From the NCBI RefSeq assembly GCF_002499975.2, contig NZ_CP052766.1, positions 1,488,001 through 1,552,000 of the forward strand: a DNA stretch of 64,000 nt, in the 5' to 3' direction. This document shows, piece after piece, positions 49,174-58,147 of this stretch. Each line of letters begins with the position of its first letter. Position 1 is the stretch's first letter. The DNA is from Alteromonas pelagimontana (GTDB lineage: Bacteria; Pseudomonadota; Gammaproteobacteria; Enterobacterales; Alteromonadaceae). The notes beneath the pieces were generated by a model. That model made no database searches and was not told the origin of the DNA. It was given only the letters and a program-made list of their open reading frames with translations. Made by a program: the position numbers and the translations under genes.

Positions 49174-49638
49174 TTACCGAGCTTGAGGGTAACCCAGCTG
49201 ACGCCAGCTTTCGTAAACAAAAACAGAAACAGCGTTGGATAAATTCATGCTTCGGCTGTTGGGCAACATCGGTATACGCACCCGCTGTTGCGCTGGCAAT
49301 GACTGAATGATTTCATCAGGCAATCCGCGGGTTTCAGGGCCAAACAGCAAAGCATCACCTGCTGCGTAACTTACATCGCTGTGAAACGCTTTACCCTTTG
49401 TTGTACAGGCAAAAATACGGGCGGGCGAACATAATTTAATGTAGGCGTCCAAACTGCTGTGGCGTTTAACATCAGCAAACTCATGATAGTCCAAACCTGC
49501 CCGTCGCACTCGTTTGTCATCCCATTCAAAACCTAGCGGCTCAATCAGGTGAAGGGCAAATCCGGTATTGGCACAGAGCCTAATAATATTGCCAGTATTG
49601 GGGGGGATTTCAGGCTGGTAAAGAACGATATCTAACAT
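49174..49638 (-). CDS. trmL: tRNA (cytidine/uridine-34 2'-O)-methyltransferase TrmL
   Basis: 154 residues, SPOUT-class knot methyltransferase. Signatures are [34 protein letters not shown] and [18 protein letters not shown], which form the SAM-binding knot. It methylates the wobble base of tRNA-Leu species. Transcribed alone, between macA and the antiporter gene. Confidence 0.97.
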   Translation of the reverse strand: MLDIVLYQPEIPPNTGNIIRLCANTGFALHLIEPLGFEWDDKRVRRAGLDYHEFADVKRHSSLDAYIKLCSPARIFACTTKGKAFHSDVSYAAGDALLFGPETRGLPDEIIQSLPAQQRVRIPMLPNSRSMNLSNAVSVFVYESWRQLGYPQAR

Positions 49639-49774
49639 AACAATATTCTGCTTTTAGTGACGATGCGATGTAGCCGCCAAGAATAGAGTTTTGGATGTCA
49701 TTAAACAAGTTAGTAGTGATTTGCAGATGATGGATTGGGCGGGACTAAGAAACAAGACTCAGGAGCAAGCGAAA

Positions 49775-49799
49775 GCTCAGCGTTAAACCTATGCTGAGC
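49775..49799 (-). terminator. Hairpin downstream of the CPA antiporter gene
   Basis: A 7-bp stem (GCTCAGC with GCTGAGC) with 11-nt loop, extended by an outer GCAAG/CTTGC pairing. On the minus strand it is followed by TTTCGCTTG, 22 bases beyond the antiporter stop. Confidence 0.6.
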
Positions 49800-49820
49800 C
49801 TTACTTGCTTAATGTTAATA

Positions 49821-51044
49821 TCATGACTTTTTAAGCCGCCGGTAAAGGTGCGAAAAAGGCATTGCAGTAAGCCCGTGCACAACAATAGACGACACCACCA
49901 ATAAACTAACTACCGGCCAAAGCTCGGTAACGTCAGTCTTATGATGCGCCAAGGCGGCGTAATAGAGCGCAGCGACACCAATCGGCCCGAACCAGCCCGC
50001 AAATCCGCCATCAAGTTTTGATGGCAGGTCGCGCATCCGGCCGCCCAGCAACAGAAGTAATGGTAAACGGCGAAATAGCAGTATTGCTACAATAAGGGCA
50101 AGTGCTGGCCAGCCCAGCGATAGCCATTCGTTCACGGGAATCATTAGACCAAGCAAAATAAATATTGGAGAAGTAAAAAATCGGTCCACACCCTCTACTA
50201 CCCTTTCTTCTTCCTGACGTTCAGACGCATTTACCTGGCAGTCAAAGGCTAATCCGGCCACAAATACTGCAAGAATGCCGTCGCTTCCCATCAGCTTTAC
50301 AGCAGCGAGAGTCATCAGCGCAAGCGCTGTGGTAATCATTAGCATTGAAGACTGTTCGATAACTTTTTTTTCTTCAGCTTTACGCAGAGCAAAGCCTACT
50401 GCGTAGCCGATAACTACTCCGATAACGAGCGCAACCAGAACATCCCCCACTATCACTTCCAGTACGTGCATTGTCATGGACTCGCCGGGTGGCAGCGTCA
50501 ATACAAAAACACCAACCATGACGAAGATAAAAGCCAGCCCATCGTTTGCGCCGGACTCACTGGAGATGATGCGGCGCAGATAAGCTGGAAGATTTTCTTT
50601 TGCCACATTGCCTGTCACAACGGAAGAAGCAACCACTGGGTCGGTGGGCGTGACAGCGGCACCGATTAATAAGGCCGCGCCCATAGGTAAACCTAAAATC
50701 CAGCCAGTGAGCGCGCTGCTGCACAACCACATAAATACCATTCCCACCAGCAATAACACACTGAGCGATCGCCAATGATGGAAAATATAAGATCTGGGCA
50801 AGCGCATGGCGATTCCCATTAAACCTATTGCCAATGCCAGACGAGCCACCTGCTCCAGAATGACCATTTCTTTCCCCCATTTCGCGGGATCAAGCAGGCC
50901 GATACCGGTAGGACCTAACACGATTCCTAATAGTAAAAGCGTAAATGCGTCGGGAAGCCCGATTCGCTTCAATGGCTTTGATAACAAGCCAAGCACTAAA
51001 GCACTGGCAGCAATAACCAGCAAGCCAATATTGAATTCGTGCAT
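49821..51044 (-). CDS. Cation:proton antiporter, CPA1 family
   Basis: 407 residues with about twelve membrane helices. Key elements are LPDAFTLLLLGIVLGPTGIGLL, GAAVTPTDPVVASSVVTG and ISSESGANDGLAFIFVMVGV with the conserved Asp residues of Na+/H+ exchangers, then FAGWFGPIGVAALYYA. It lacks a cytoplasmic RCK/TrkA-N domain, unlike KefB-type proteins. It likely exports Na+ or K+. Monocistronic. Confidence 0.9.
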   Translation of the reverse strand: MHEFNIGLLVIAASALVLGLLSKPLKRIGLPDAFTLLLLGIVLGPTGIGLLDPAKWGKEMVILEQVARLALAIGLMGIAMRLPRSYIFHHWRSLSVLLLVGMVFMWLCSSALTGWILGLPMGAALLIGAAVTPTDPVVASSVVTGNVAKENLPAYLRRIISSESGANDGLAFIFVMVGVFVLTLPPGESMTMHVLEVIVGDVLVALVIGVVIGYAVGFALRKAEEKKVIEQSSMLMITTALALMTLAAVKLMGSDGILAVFVAGLAFDCQVNASERQEEERVVEGVDRFFTSPIFILLGLMIPVNEWLSLGWPALALIVAILLFRRLPLLLLLGGRMRDLPSKLDGGFAGWFGPIGVAALYYAALAHHKTDVTELWPVVSLLVVSSIVVHGLTAMPFSHLYRRLKKS

Positions 51045-51218
51045 CCTGCTCCCTCAACTGATTTTGTAATGAATACCGGATGTACCAAACCGATTGAATA
51101 GTTGCTTTACGGGTGAGGAAGCGTTTTGGAGCAAAACAGGCATATTGGAGGCAAAGCGACCATTTGACACATGAGAAGCACCAACGGCCAGACAAATTGC
51201 TAGAGCAGGTTGGAAACG

Positions 51219-52199
51219 TTAACTCAGAAAAGTCAGAATTTTACACAGCGCCTTATCACGGTACTCATCACTTTCGATCAGCAGTTCATGAAATGCCCCA
51301 TGAACAACCTCATACTGGCAGTCGCCGAACTTTGCGGCAATGCGTTTTTGTCGAACATTATCGACCACTTTATCTTCCGAGGCACTTAACACCAGAACGG
51401 GAAGAGTTATATCTGCAGCGCGTTTTTCAATTGCAGCAATGGCAAGATACGCGGCATACAGCCACTGTGTAGTCACGCCGCCTAGCTGTAACTCCGGTTG
51501 CTGTTCGTAAAGCTCCCGGAAAAGCTGATAACGAATGTTGCTGTGGGTAAGCCGATTATCATCAAATGCAACGGCATGGTAACCTTTTTGCCGAAAAAAA
51601 TATGCGGCTGGTAAGCGAGAAAGAGAGTTTACCGCTCGGCTTGCACCAATTACCATTTCTGCAAACCAGTGCGGTAAAGGTGGCCGAATACCGAACATGG
51701 GAGAACAAAATACTGCCCGCTGAAAAAGCGTTGGCTCCCGTAAAATTGCCAGTGCGCCGATAGCACTACCCATGGAGTGACAGAGCAGGTGAAGCGGGAG
51801 CGGGCCCCGACCGTCAACCGCTATACAGGGTTGGACTATCTGCTGAACAAAATAAAGTAAGTCATCGACATAATCTTCAAAGTCGGCAACATATCCTTGG
51901 TGAGGATCCTCTGTCATTCGACCGGACTGCCCCTGCCCCCGATGATCCAGAATAAATACCGCCACATCATTGCGCCAAAAGTCGTAAATAACTTCTTTAT
52001 ATTTTAACAACGCTTCAATGCGCCCAGAACTTACAACCACTGCTGAGCGGGGATGCAGTGGCATACACCACGCGTAGTGCACCTTTACATTGTGTTTGCC
52101 AGTAAATTGACCGGTGGTAACCTGCTCTGACCAAAAGGGATTAATTTCACTTACCAATGCGTGTGCGAGTTGCGATTCGCGGGTGAACTTCCAATTCAT
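51219..52199 (-). CDS. pldB: Alpha/beta hydrolase, lysophospholipase L2 (PldB)-like
   Basis: About 326 residues from the ATG at 52199 (GGAAG in front; ATG 52211 overlaps the cpxA stop and has no ribosome site). Catalytic elements are the serine in LLCHSMGSAIGAL, the acid in VLSASEDKVVD and the histidine in VHGAFHELL. HRGQGQSGR is the family loop. It removes the acyl chain from lysophospholipids at the inner membrane. It is the third gene after cpxR and cpxA, so envelope stress may control it. Confidence 0.88.
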   Translation of the reverse strand: MNWKFTRESQLAHALVSEINPFWSEQVTTGQFTGKHNVKVHYAWCMPLHPRSAVVVSSGRIEALLKYKEVIYDFWRNDVAVFILDHRGQGQSGRMTEDPHQGYVADFEDYVDDLLYFVQQIVQPCIAVDGRGPLPLHLLCHSMGSAIGALAILREPTLFQRAVFCSPMFGIRPPLPHWFAEMVIGASRAVNSLSRLPAAYFFRQKGYHAVAFDDNRLTHSNIRYQLFRELYEQQPELQLGGVTTQWLYAAYLAIAAIEKRAADITLPVLVLSASEDKVVDNVRQKRIAAKFGDCQYEVVHGAFHELLIESDEYRDKALCKILTFLS

Positions 52200-52200
52200 G

Positions 52201-53565
52201 TCATCTTCCATCGCGAGGCAGCCTGAAGGTAATTTTCAATCCTCCCGATTTTATAGGAGTCGCTTGAATGGTACCATGATGCAAATCTACCGAAGCTTTT
52301 GCAATTGCCAGCCCTAACCCAACGCCGCCAGATTCTCGCTCTCGCGCCAAAGAAGCTCGGTAAAAAGGTGTAAAAATTGCTTCGCACTCCTTTTCAGACA
52401 AACCAGGGCCATCATCCATAATTTCCAATTGCCACTGCGTGGGAGTGGTGGTGACCACAACTTTTACCTCGGTATAACTGTAGCGGATGGCGTTACGAAC
52501 TACATTTTCAATCGCGCTACAAATAAGCGTCTCATTTACTTTCACCAGCTCAGAAGGCAGCGGATTGACGTAAAAATGTTTATTAACATTGCTTGCTTCG
52601 AAATGGGCATCGGCAAACACATTTTCCAGCAATCCGGATAAGCTGATGCTGCTCATTTGCGGTGATGCCGCTTCGGCGCGTGTTAATTGCAGTAACTGGT
52701 TAATCAACGCTTCCATGCGTTCGGCTTCACGTTCGATGCGCGTCAGCGTGGCCGGGTCCACCTCTTGCTGATAAGCTATTCCCAACGCCATTTGCAGCCT
52801 TGCAAGGGGCGATCGCAATTCGTGGGAAATGTCTGCCAGTAAACGCTTCTGGCCATTCCACATACTTTCCAGTTGCTCTGCCATCGTATTAAAATCCCGC
52901 GCTAGCTCACCTAATTCATCTCGCCTGTAAGCCGTTGCAGAGACCCGGGCCTGCCAGTCACCTTTCGCTAAACGACGGCTGGTTTCCTGCAACTGATGGA
53001 TGGGTTTCACTAAAGATTTAGCAAACAGATAAGAAAGCGCCACCGTCATAATGATAGCCAAACCAATCACCCAAAACAGAGATTTTTCATGATCAGTAGA
53101 CCGATTAGGCGTAGCCATAAACAGCACATATTCTACCTGCTGAAAGACAAAGGGTTTGGGACCTAAAATTTTAAGCCCTCGACGTTTTAAAGAAATAGGG
53201 ACTTGTTGTGTAGCAACTTGCAGCAGATCTTTACGATCTTGCGGACGCATTGGCGGGCCAGCGCCGCGCAAAATATCTTTGCTCTCCAAATTAATCGCAA
53301 ACAACATATAACGAGATTGCCGACTGCCGCGCTCAAGTATCAGCGGCAGAGGCAGATTCTTCTTTTCGCCGAGGCCTATCCGCTTGACAGCCACATCCAG
53401 CGCTCTGATTTCTTTTTCACTCGGCGTGCCAATTTCTACGTCTTCGCTGAATACACTGCCTAACCATAACGCTAGCAATCCAGTAAGAATGAAAGTGATC
53501 CAAAACCATAAAAACAATCGCCCCATCAACCGACGGGCAGGATTTAGCGTGTTTAGCTGAAACAT
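52201..53565 (-). CDS. cpxA: CpxA-like sensor histidine kinase
   Basis: 454 residues. Two membrane helices (about 16-37 and 163-184) flank a periplasmic sensor of about 125 residues. A HAMP domain (about 184-236) leads to HisKA with the phosphorylated H248 in LLADISHELRSPLARLQ, and HATPase motifs NAIRYS, DDGPGL and RESGGVGLGLAI. It resembles E. coli CpxA in the kinase core, but the sensor domain has diverged. It overlaps cpxR by 13 bases. Confidence 0.92.
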   Translation of the reverse strand: MFQLNTLNPARRLMGRLFLWFWITFILTGLLALWLGSVFSEDVEIGTPSEKEIRALDVAVKRIGLGEKKNLPLPLILERGSRQSRYMLFAINLESKDILRGAGPPMRPQDRKDLLQVATQQVPISLKRRGLKILGPKPFVFQQVEYVLFMATPNRSTDHEKSLFWVIGLAIIMTVALSYLFAKSLVKPIHQLQETSRRLAKGDWQARVSATAYRRDELGELARDFNTMAEQLESMWNGQKRLLADISHELRSPLARLQMALGIAYQQEVDPATLTRIEREAERMEALINQLLQLTRAEAASPQMSSISLSGLLENVFADAHFEASNVNKHFYVNPLPSELVKVNETLICSAIENVVRNAIRYSYTEVKVVVTTTPTQWQLEIMDDGPGLSEKECEAIFTPFYRASLARERESGGVGLGLAIAKASVDLHHGTIQATPIKSGGLKITFRLPRDGR

Positions 53566-54284
53566 GATGAAATTCGCAGCAAGTAGCCTGAGCCACGGAT
53601 GGTTTTAATTTTTTCATCATGACTGGCGAGGGACAATTTTTTACGTATATTACTAACATGCATATCAATACTGCGGTCAAACGCCAGCAATGGCTTGCCC
53701 AACACCTTCTGACTGATGTCATCTTTAGTAACAAGCTGCCCCGCATTCACCATCAGCAAACGTAAAATAGCAAACTCGGTGCCGGTCAGCGTAATTTCCT
53801 GGCCGTGGCTGTGAACCGTCTGACGGTCCATACTTAAACGAATGTTGTTGATGTTTAACTCCTGCTGCTGGCGGCTGCTGTTAGTCAGTTCCAACCGACG
53901 GAAAATAGCCTTTATGCGGGCAACCAGCTCACGGTGATTAAAAGGCTTGGGCAGATAATCATCAGCGCCTAATTCCAGCCCCAGAATTCTGTCATAGTCA
54001 TCACCTCTGGCGGTTAACATCAGAACAGGAGTATGATGCGTGATCCGCAGCTTTTTAAGCACTTCAAAGCCATCCATTTGCGGCATCATGACATCCAGTA
54101 AGATTAAATCGACTGGAGTACCAGACGTTGCTAATGCAAGTCCTTGCGCGCCATCATTTGCGATGGATATTTGATAGCCTGCGCCTTCCAGATAAGTCTT
54201 GAGCATTTCTGTCAGCTCCCGATCATCATCAATAATCAGAATCGGCCGAAGCTGAGCAATAGTTGATGTTGTGGCAGTTTCCAT
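53553..54284 (-). CDS. cpxR: CpxR-like OmpR-family response regulator
   Basis: 243 residues from the ATG at 54284, chosen because CAGGAGACTTTT precedes it; the frame is open to 54404 with an unlikely 40-residue extension. Receiver domain with IDDDREL, phospho-acceptor D64 in LILLDVMMP, and LMLTARG; then a winged helix ending TIRGSGYLL. GADDYLPKPFNHRELVARI is almost identical to E. coli CpxR. It activates envelope-stress genes. A CpxR-type site lies upstream, suggesting autoregulation. Confidence 0.95.
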   Translation of the reverse strand: METATTSTIAQLRPILIIDDDRELTEMLKTYLEGAGYQISIANDGAQGLALATSGTPVDLILLDVMMPQMDGFEVLKKLRITHHTPVLMLTARGDDYDRILGLELGADDYLPKPFNHRELVARIKAIFRRLELTNSSRQQQELNINNIRLSMDRQTVHSHGQEITLTGTEFAILRLLMVNAGQLVTKDDISQKVLGKPLLAFDRSIDMHVSNIRKKLSLASHDEKIKTIRGSGYLLRISSCFS

Positions 54285-54457
54285 AAAAGTCTCCTGAAGC
54301 CCGACGTTTGCCGTTCCTGACGTTGTCTGTTGTGCAACTGCAGCTGTTGAAAATACTGACTGATTCATGTTGAGTGATCCTATTATACACTGGTTGTAGA
54401 GCACCTTGTTGAAGAGTACCGGGATTCAGACCATCAGATAAATCAACTAATGCAGCC

Positions 54458-54494
54458 TTTACACAAGCTTTACACATTCCTTGCCCTACTTTAC
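54458..54494 (-). promoter_or_regulatory. Predicted CpxR operator between cpxR and the cpxP-like gene
   Basis: Three TTTAC pentamers on the plus strand (GTAAA on the minus) at 54458-54462, 54469-54473 and 54490-54494. The first two are 11 bases apart (GTAAA-GCTTGT-GTAAA), the third 21 bases on, all on the same helix face. This is the CpxR consensus, in the divergent promoter region where E. coli also has one. Confidence 0.75.
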
Positions 54495-54539
54495 ACAGCG
54501 CTGAACTACACTGTTTGCGTCTAATAAAGGAGACATGTT

Positions 54540-55331
54540 ATGAAAAAATTGCTGTTAGTTTCTTTGATGAGCTCAATGCTAGTTAGCTTTTCCTCCAGCG
54601 CTCACTTTCAACGTCCACCTATGCCAGAAGCAGAAATAGTGCATAGCCTCCGCAGCCTGGATCTTTCAAAATCCCAGCAGGAAGAGATTAAACTGGCGCT
54701 AAAGACTTTTCGCACCGACAGTGTCGATACAGATTTGAGAAAATCGAGGCGACCTGCGGCGTTTGACGAAAGCACCGGTGAAAAACTGGATGACGCAACT
54801 TTGGTGGCCGTAACAGAAGAAAAACTTACCAGATTCCTCACTCGACGCTTGGCCGCTGCCAAATTGCAGAATCAGATTTTTAACTTGCTTACCGATGAAC
54901 AGCAAGCAGAATTGGCTTCGGTTGAATCAGAAAAGGCATCTTTTTATGAGGCAAAGAAAAGCAGAAAGAATCGAAAAGAAAAACCGTTGCCTTTCTCAAA
55001 CCTGGATTTAACCGCGGCGCAGCAAGATCAAATCGCCGCGCTAGTTGATGCGCAGCAAAGTAATCATGCGCAACTTCACGCCTTAATGCAGGCTTTCTCC
55101 AGCGAAGAACAAGCAATCATCCGCCAGGCAGAATTTAACGATGACGCCTGGCAAGCGCTGACAATTAAATATCAGCGTGATTTGGTGGAACAACTACTGG
55201 CTAAAGCAAAAGCCCGTCAACAACTGCTTGGGGTACTCACTGATGAACAACAAGCAGAATTAAAAGAAAAGCGCGAGTGGCGGCATGGGCCTAAACAACG
55301 TGATTTTCATCCGCAGCGACGTTTGATGTAG
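54540..55331 (+). CDS. cpxP: CpxP/Spy-like periplasmic protein with a tandem-duplicated domain
   Basis: 263 residues with a signal peptide (to about residue 20, SFSSSAH). Spy-type motifs occur as two matching pairs: LDLSKSQQEEI (40-50) with LLTDEQQAEL (116-125), and LDLTAAQQDQI (155-165) with VLTDEQQAEL (232-241). The spacing within each pair is the same (76 and 77 residues), and a basic linker (KKSRKNRKEK) joins them. E. coli CpxP has one pair in 166 residues and dimerises, so this looks like a covalent dimer. AAGGAG precedes the ATG. Divergent from cpxR; likely modulates CpxA and chaperones periplasmic proteins. Confidence 0.85.
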   Translation: MKKLLLVSLMSSMLVSFSSSAHFQRPPMPEAEIVHSLRSLDLSKSQQEEIKLALKTFRTDSVDTDLRKSRRPAAFDESTGEKLDDATLVAVTEEKLTRFLTRRLAAAKLQNQIFNLLTDEQQAELASVESEKASFYEAKKSRKNRKEKPLPFSNLDLTAAQQDQIAALVDAQQSNHAQLHALMQAFSSEEQAIIRQAEFNDDAWQALTIKYQRDLVEQLLAKAKARQQLLGVLTDEQQAELKEKREWRHGPKQRDFHPQRRLM

Positions 55332-55338
55332 CAGCCAT

Positions 55339-55370
55339 GCAAACAAGCTGGCCTTTTCCAGCTTGTTTGC
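55339..55370. terminator. Hairpin between the cpxP-like gene and mgsA
   Basis: A perfect 13-bp stem (GCAAACAAGCTGG with CCAGCTTGTTTGC), 6-nt loop, between convergent genes. No T run follows on either strand, so it may act as a transcript-end structure rather than a classical terminator. Confidence 0.65.
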
Positions 55371-55393
55371 GACTTATCGCAGATCCCGATTAC

Positions 55394-55804
55394 TTAATAA
55401 TTCGGTTTTGTCGGCAAATAATCTTCAGTTAAGAATAAGGGAGAGGTTACCAGCAAATCTGCGGTGGCGCTGTTACATGCTACTGGCACATTCCAAACAG
55501 AGCATAGCCGCAGCAAAGCTTTCACATCCGGATCGTGCGGAGCAGGGTTCAGCGGATCCCAGAAGAAGAACAATGCATCAAGCCGATTTTCCGCAATAAG
55601 CGCTCCAATTTGCTGATCACCTCCTAATGGGCCACTCTTATACCGAGTCACTTCCAACCCGGTTTCCTCAGCTATTAAACCACCAGTGGTTCCTGTTGCC
55701 ACAATTTTACAGCGTTGCATTACCGCAAGATGCTTATTCACCCACGCAAGCAACTCGGGTTTTTTATGATCATGGGCAACCAGTGCCACTGTATATTCAC
55801 TCAT
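55394..55804 (-). CDS. mgsA: Methylglyoxal synthase
   Basis: 136 residues. It turns dihydroxyacetone phosphate into methylglyoxal and phosphate. Conserved parts are VALVAHDHKKPELL (catalytic His), ATGTTGGLI, SGPLGGDQQIGALIAE (catalytic Asp) and FFFWDPLNPAPHDPDVKALLR. AGGATGCAATT is before the ATG. It is slightly shorter than E. coli MgsA. Divergent from the arg operon. Confidence 0.97.
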   Translation of the reverse strand: MSEYTVALVAHDHKKPELLAWVNKHLAVMQRCKIVATGTTGGLIAEETGLEVTRYKSGPLGGDQQIGALIAENRLDALFFFWDPLNPAPHDPDVKALLRLCSVWNVPVACNSATADLLVTSPLFLTEDYLPTKPNY

Positions 55805-55962
55805 AATTGCATCCTGTACCTGTCCATCTGAATAGGGTATTGGAAGCCGCTATTCATCTTTCCTCAAAACGTAATGAATATTCATAATAAAAAAGGTAAT
55901 TGTCAACTGGCTGTCACATCTGTTTGCTTATGATTAAACAATAGATTCGCCAATTACTCACC

Positions 55963-56001
55963 TTAAAATAGTTATACATTTTTATTGCATAAATATTCCA
56001 T
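55963..56001. promoter_or_regulatory. Tandem ArgR-binding sites (ARG boxes) of the arg operon
   Basis: Box 2 (55984-56001, ATTGCATAAATATTCCAT) matches 16 of 18 positions of the consensus WNTGAATWWWWATTCANW, with mismatches placed symmetrically. Box 1 (55963-55980) matches 14 of 18. They are 3 bases apart, the spacing of paired ARG boxes that bind an ArgR hexamer. Confidence 0.65.
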
Positions 56002-56012
56002 ATCAGTAATAT
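55985..56012 (+). promoter_or_regulatory. Predicted arg operon promoter
   Basis: A -35 TTGCAT (55985-55990), 16-base spacer, and -10 TAATAT (56007-56012). The -35 lies inside ARG box 2, so ArgR would block RNA polymerase. The start point would be near 56019, leaving a leader of about 320 nt before argC. Confidence 0.5.
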
Positions 56013-56107
56013 GGACAACGGTTTAGCGATCTCTAACGATGAAGCAGCGGTGATTACTGTCTTTTTGCTTCTAATGTCGTCAAGAGAGAATTTCACAGGA
56101 ATTAATA

Positions 56108-56251
56108 ATGACAGAACCAACCAGCAGGCGCGACCAGCAGGTTGAACCCCTAAAACAGTTTAGCTCTCCCCTGGCTAGCTGCCCATTGCAGTACTCACGA
56201 CGATTTATTGGCGTGAATGCAGTTGCGGTAGCACACTTTTTACCTTTGTAA
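56108..56251 (+). CDS. Candidate 47-codon leader peptide ORF of the arg operon
   Basis: ATG at 56108 with AGGA eight bases before it, stop TAA at 56249-56251. The product begins MTEPTSRRDQQVEP and ends VAVAHFLPL; it has two Arg-Arg pairs (residues 7-8, AGG CGC; residues 31-32, CGA CGA, rare codons). Its last five codons are the 5' arm of the downstream hairpin, so a translating or stalled ribosome would decide whether that hairpin forms. Whether it is translated is unknown; the ORF may be chance. Confidence 0.45.
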   Translation: MTEPTSRRDQQVEPLKQFSSPLASCPLQYSRRFIGVNAVAVAHFLPL

Positions 56252-56323
56252 GCCGTATTGATTCGCAGCCCACTTTTTGGTTGCATCGAGTCAAAGGTAA
56301 AAAGTGATTTTTCTCTTTCTTTT
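56234..56323 (+). terminator. Candidate attenuator hairpin in the argC leader
   Basis: A perfect 15-bp inverted repeat (CACTTTTTACCTTTG at 56234-56248 and its complement at 56292-56306), 43-nt loop, followed by ATTTTTCTCTTTCTTTT, a U-rich tract. The loop has a second CACTTTTT (56271-56278) that can pair with the same 3' arm (56299-56306), so two structures exclude each other. This is the design of an attenuator, 15 bases before argC. Confidence 0.5.
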
Positions 56324-56337
56324 ATAAATTGAATCCT

Positions 56338-57357
56338 ATGTTACAAGTATCAATTATTGGAGCCAGTGGTTACACCGGCGCTCAACTCGTTGAGTTAGTT
56401 TGCAATCATCCTCATATGACGCTTGCACGGACATTTGTGTCTGCACAAAGTGCGGATTCAGGAAAGCCGGTGTCTGTATTACACGGTAATCTTGCGCATA
56501 TGACTTCTCAGATTTTAGAGCCCATAAGCGACGACCTATTGCACACTCTCAGTCAAAGCATGGATTTAGTATTTCTGGCTACTCCCCATGAAGCCAGCCA
56601 TGACTGGATGAATACCCTTAGCCAGGGGAAAGCAAAAATTCTTGATTTATCCGGTGCGTTTCGTCTACAAAATACTGAGGTATTTGCTAAACACTACGGC
56701 TTCGCCCACACCGCTAATGACAGTCTTGCTAAAGCCGTGTATGGGCTGGCCGAATGGTACGCCGATGACATTGCAAATGCCTCTATTGTGGCGGTACCAG
56801 GATGTTACCCTACGGCCTCTTTAAGCGCCTTAAAACCTGTAGTTCAAGCGGGTCTGTTGGATGCCACCGTGCGACCAATAATCAATGCCGTGTCGGGAGT
56901 AAGCGGTGCCGGGCGTAAAGCCAGCCTTAACACCAGCTTTTACGAAGTCAGTTTACAGGCTTACGGCGTGTTAAATCACAGACATACCCCAGAAATTGAA
57001 GCCTATTTGGGCACTGATGTCATTTTCACTCCGCACCTGGGAAATTTCAAACGAGGTATTTTAGCTACGGTAACTATAAAAACCGCAGCGGGTACTACAG
57101 CCGCCGATTTGCAAAACGCATTCGAGCATGCTTATAACGGCAAACCTTTTGTTCGCCTGCGTGAGAGTTTTCCTAAAATTGATGATGTTGCCTATACGCC
57201 TTATGTAGATTTGTTCTGGAAGCTGGACGAAAACAGCGGCTATGCCGTCATTACATCAGCCATTGATAATGTAATGAAGGGTGCCGCATCTCAAGCAATT
57301 CAGTGCGCCAATCTAATAGCAAACCTGCCGATAACCAAAGGCCTGATTGGAGCGTGA
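56338..57357 (+). CDS. argC: N-acetyl-gamma-glutamyl-phosphate reductase
   Basis: 339 residues from the ATG at 56338; a TTG three codons earlier is less likely. NADPH-binding [12 protein letters not shown], active-site cysteine in [11 protein letters not shown] and [12 protein letters not shown] are visible. It makes N-acetylglutamate semialdehyde, step three of arginine synthesis. First gene of argCBFGH-argA. No good ribosome site precedes the ATG, and the leader hairpin ends just upstream, so leader folding may also affect translation. Confidence 0.96.
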   Translation: MLQVSIIGASGYTGAQLVELVCNHPHMTLARTFVSAQSADSGKPVSVLHGNLAHMTSQILEPISDDLLHTLSQSMDLVFLATPHEASHDWMNTLSQGKAKILDLSGAFRLQNTEVFAKHYGFAHTANDSLAKAVYGLAEWYADDIANASIVAVPGCYPTASLSALKPVVQAGLLDATVRPIINAVSGVSGAGRKASLNTSFYEVSLQAYGVLNHRHTPEIEAYLGTDVIFTPHLGNFKRGILATVTIKTAAGTTAADLQNAFEHAYNGKPFVRLRESFPKIDDVAYTPYVDLFWKLDENSGYAVITSAIDNVMKGAASQAIQCANLIANLPITKGLIGA

Positions 57358-57361
57358 ATTT

Positions 57362-58147
57362 ATGTCACCCATAGTCATTAAAGTTGGTGGCGCCCTACTT
57401 GAGGATCAGGCGGCAGCAGATAATCTGTTACAAAATATTCAGGCGATTATGCACCAGCGGCCGGTTGTGCTGGTGCACGGCGGCGGTCCGCTAGTTGAAA
57501 CATTAATGGCCAGCCTTGGCCTGACAAGCAGTAAAATTGATGGTTTGCGGGTAACACCTGACGAACACATGCCCTACATTTGTGGCGCGCTGGCTGGTAG
57601 CGCTAATAAGACGCTTTGCGCTACGGCGCTTAAAGCGGGAATTACGCCTGTAGGATTGTCATTACTGGACGGTAATATGGTTAATTGTACGGCCATGCAT
57701 GATAAGTATGGTGCAGTCGGTACGCCTGTCGCACAAGATGCAAACTTGCTTAACTCGTTGCTGGCCCAGCAGTTTTTGCCGGTGATAAGTTCTATCGGTA
57801 GCAGCGCACAAGGCAGGTTGCTGAATATAAATGCAGACCAAGCCGCTACAGTCATTGCCCAATTAGTGAATGGCGAACTCATTTTGCTATCCAACGTTAA
57901 GGGTGTATTGGATGCAAGTAAACAATTGCTCACTCAATTGGATGCAACCGCAATTGATAAGCTGGTTGTCGACGGCGTGATATTAGACGGAATGAAGGTG
58001 AAAACCGATGCTGCCATGCTCGCGGCAAATTCGTTAGGCAAGCCTGTGACAATTGCCAGTTGGAGCGCCTCACTTGAAGACATATTACAACAACACACTG
58101 GAACACGAATCACCCCACAGCCTGTGAAGGCGGGAGAAAAGCAATGA
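57362..58147 (+). CDS. argB: Acetylglutamate kinase
   Basis: 261 residues from the ATG at 57362, with GGAG upstream (a TTG at 57347 in the frame is unlikely). Amino-acid-kinase fold: [21 protein letters not shown], and the late [13 protein letters not shown]. It phosphorylates N-acetylglutamate. Its stop overlaps argF by four bases. Confidence 0.97.
   Translation: MSPIVIKVGGALLEDQAAADNLLQNIQAIMHQRPVVLVHGGGPLVETLMASLGLTSSKIDGLRVTPDEHMPYICGALAGSANKTLCATALKAGITPVGLSLLDGNMVNCTAMHDKYGAVGTPVAQDANLLNSLLAQQFLPVISSIGSSAQGRLLNINADQAATVIAQLVNGELILLSNVKGVLDASKQLLTQLDATAIDKLVVDGVILDGMKVKTDAAMLAANSLGKPVTIASWSASLEDILQQHTGTRITPQPVKAGEKQ

Larger units (their letters stand above)
55805..56337. other. mgsA-argC intergenic region: arg promoter and long leader
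   Basis: About 530 bases. It holds a 12-bp palindrome ATGAATATTCAT (55874-55885) that contains two ARG half-sites back to back, a tandem ARG-box pair with a promoter, an imperfect palindrome CCATAT-cagta-ATATGG (55998-56014), a 47-codon ORF and a terminator-like hairpin. These are described separately. The length is unusual for an ArgR-controlled operon. Confidence 0.6.

Noticed and set aside
48990..49310. 106-codon plus-strand ORF overlapping trmL
   Set aside because: Half of it is antisense to trmL and no ribosome site or family signature is present.
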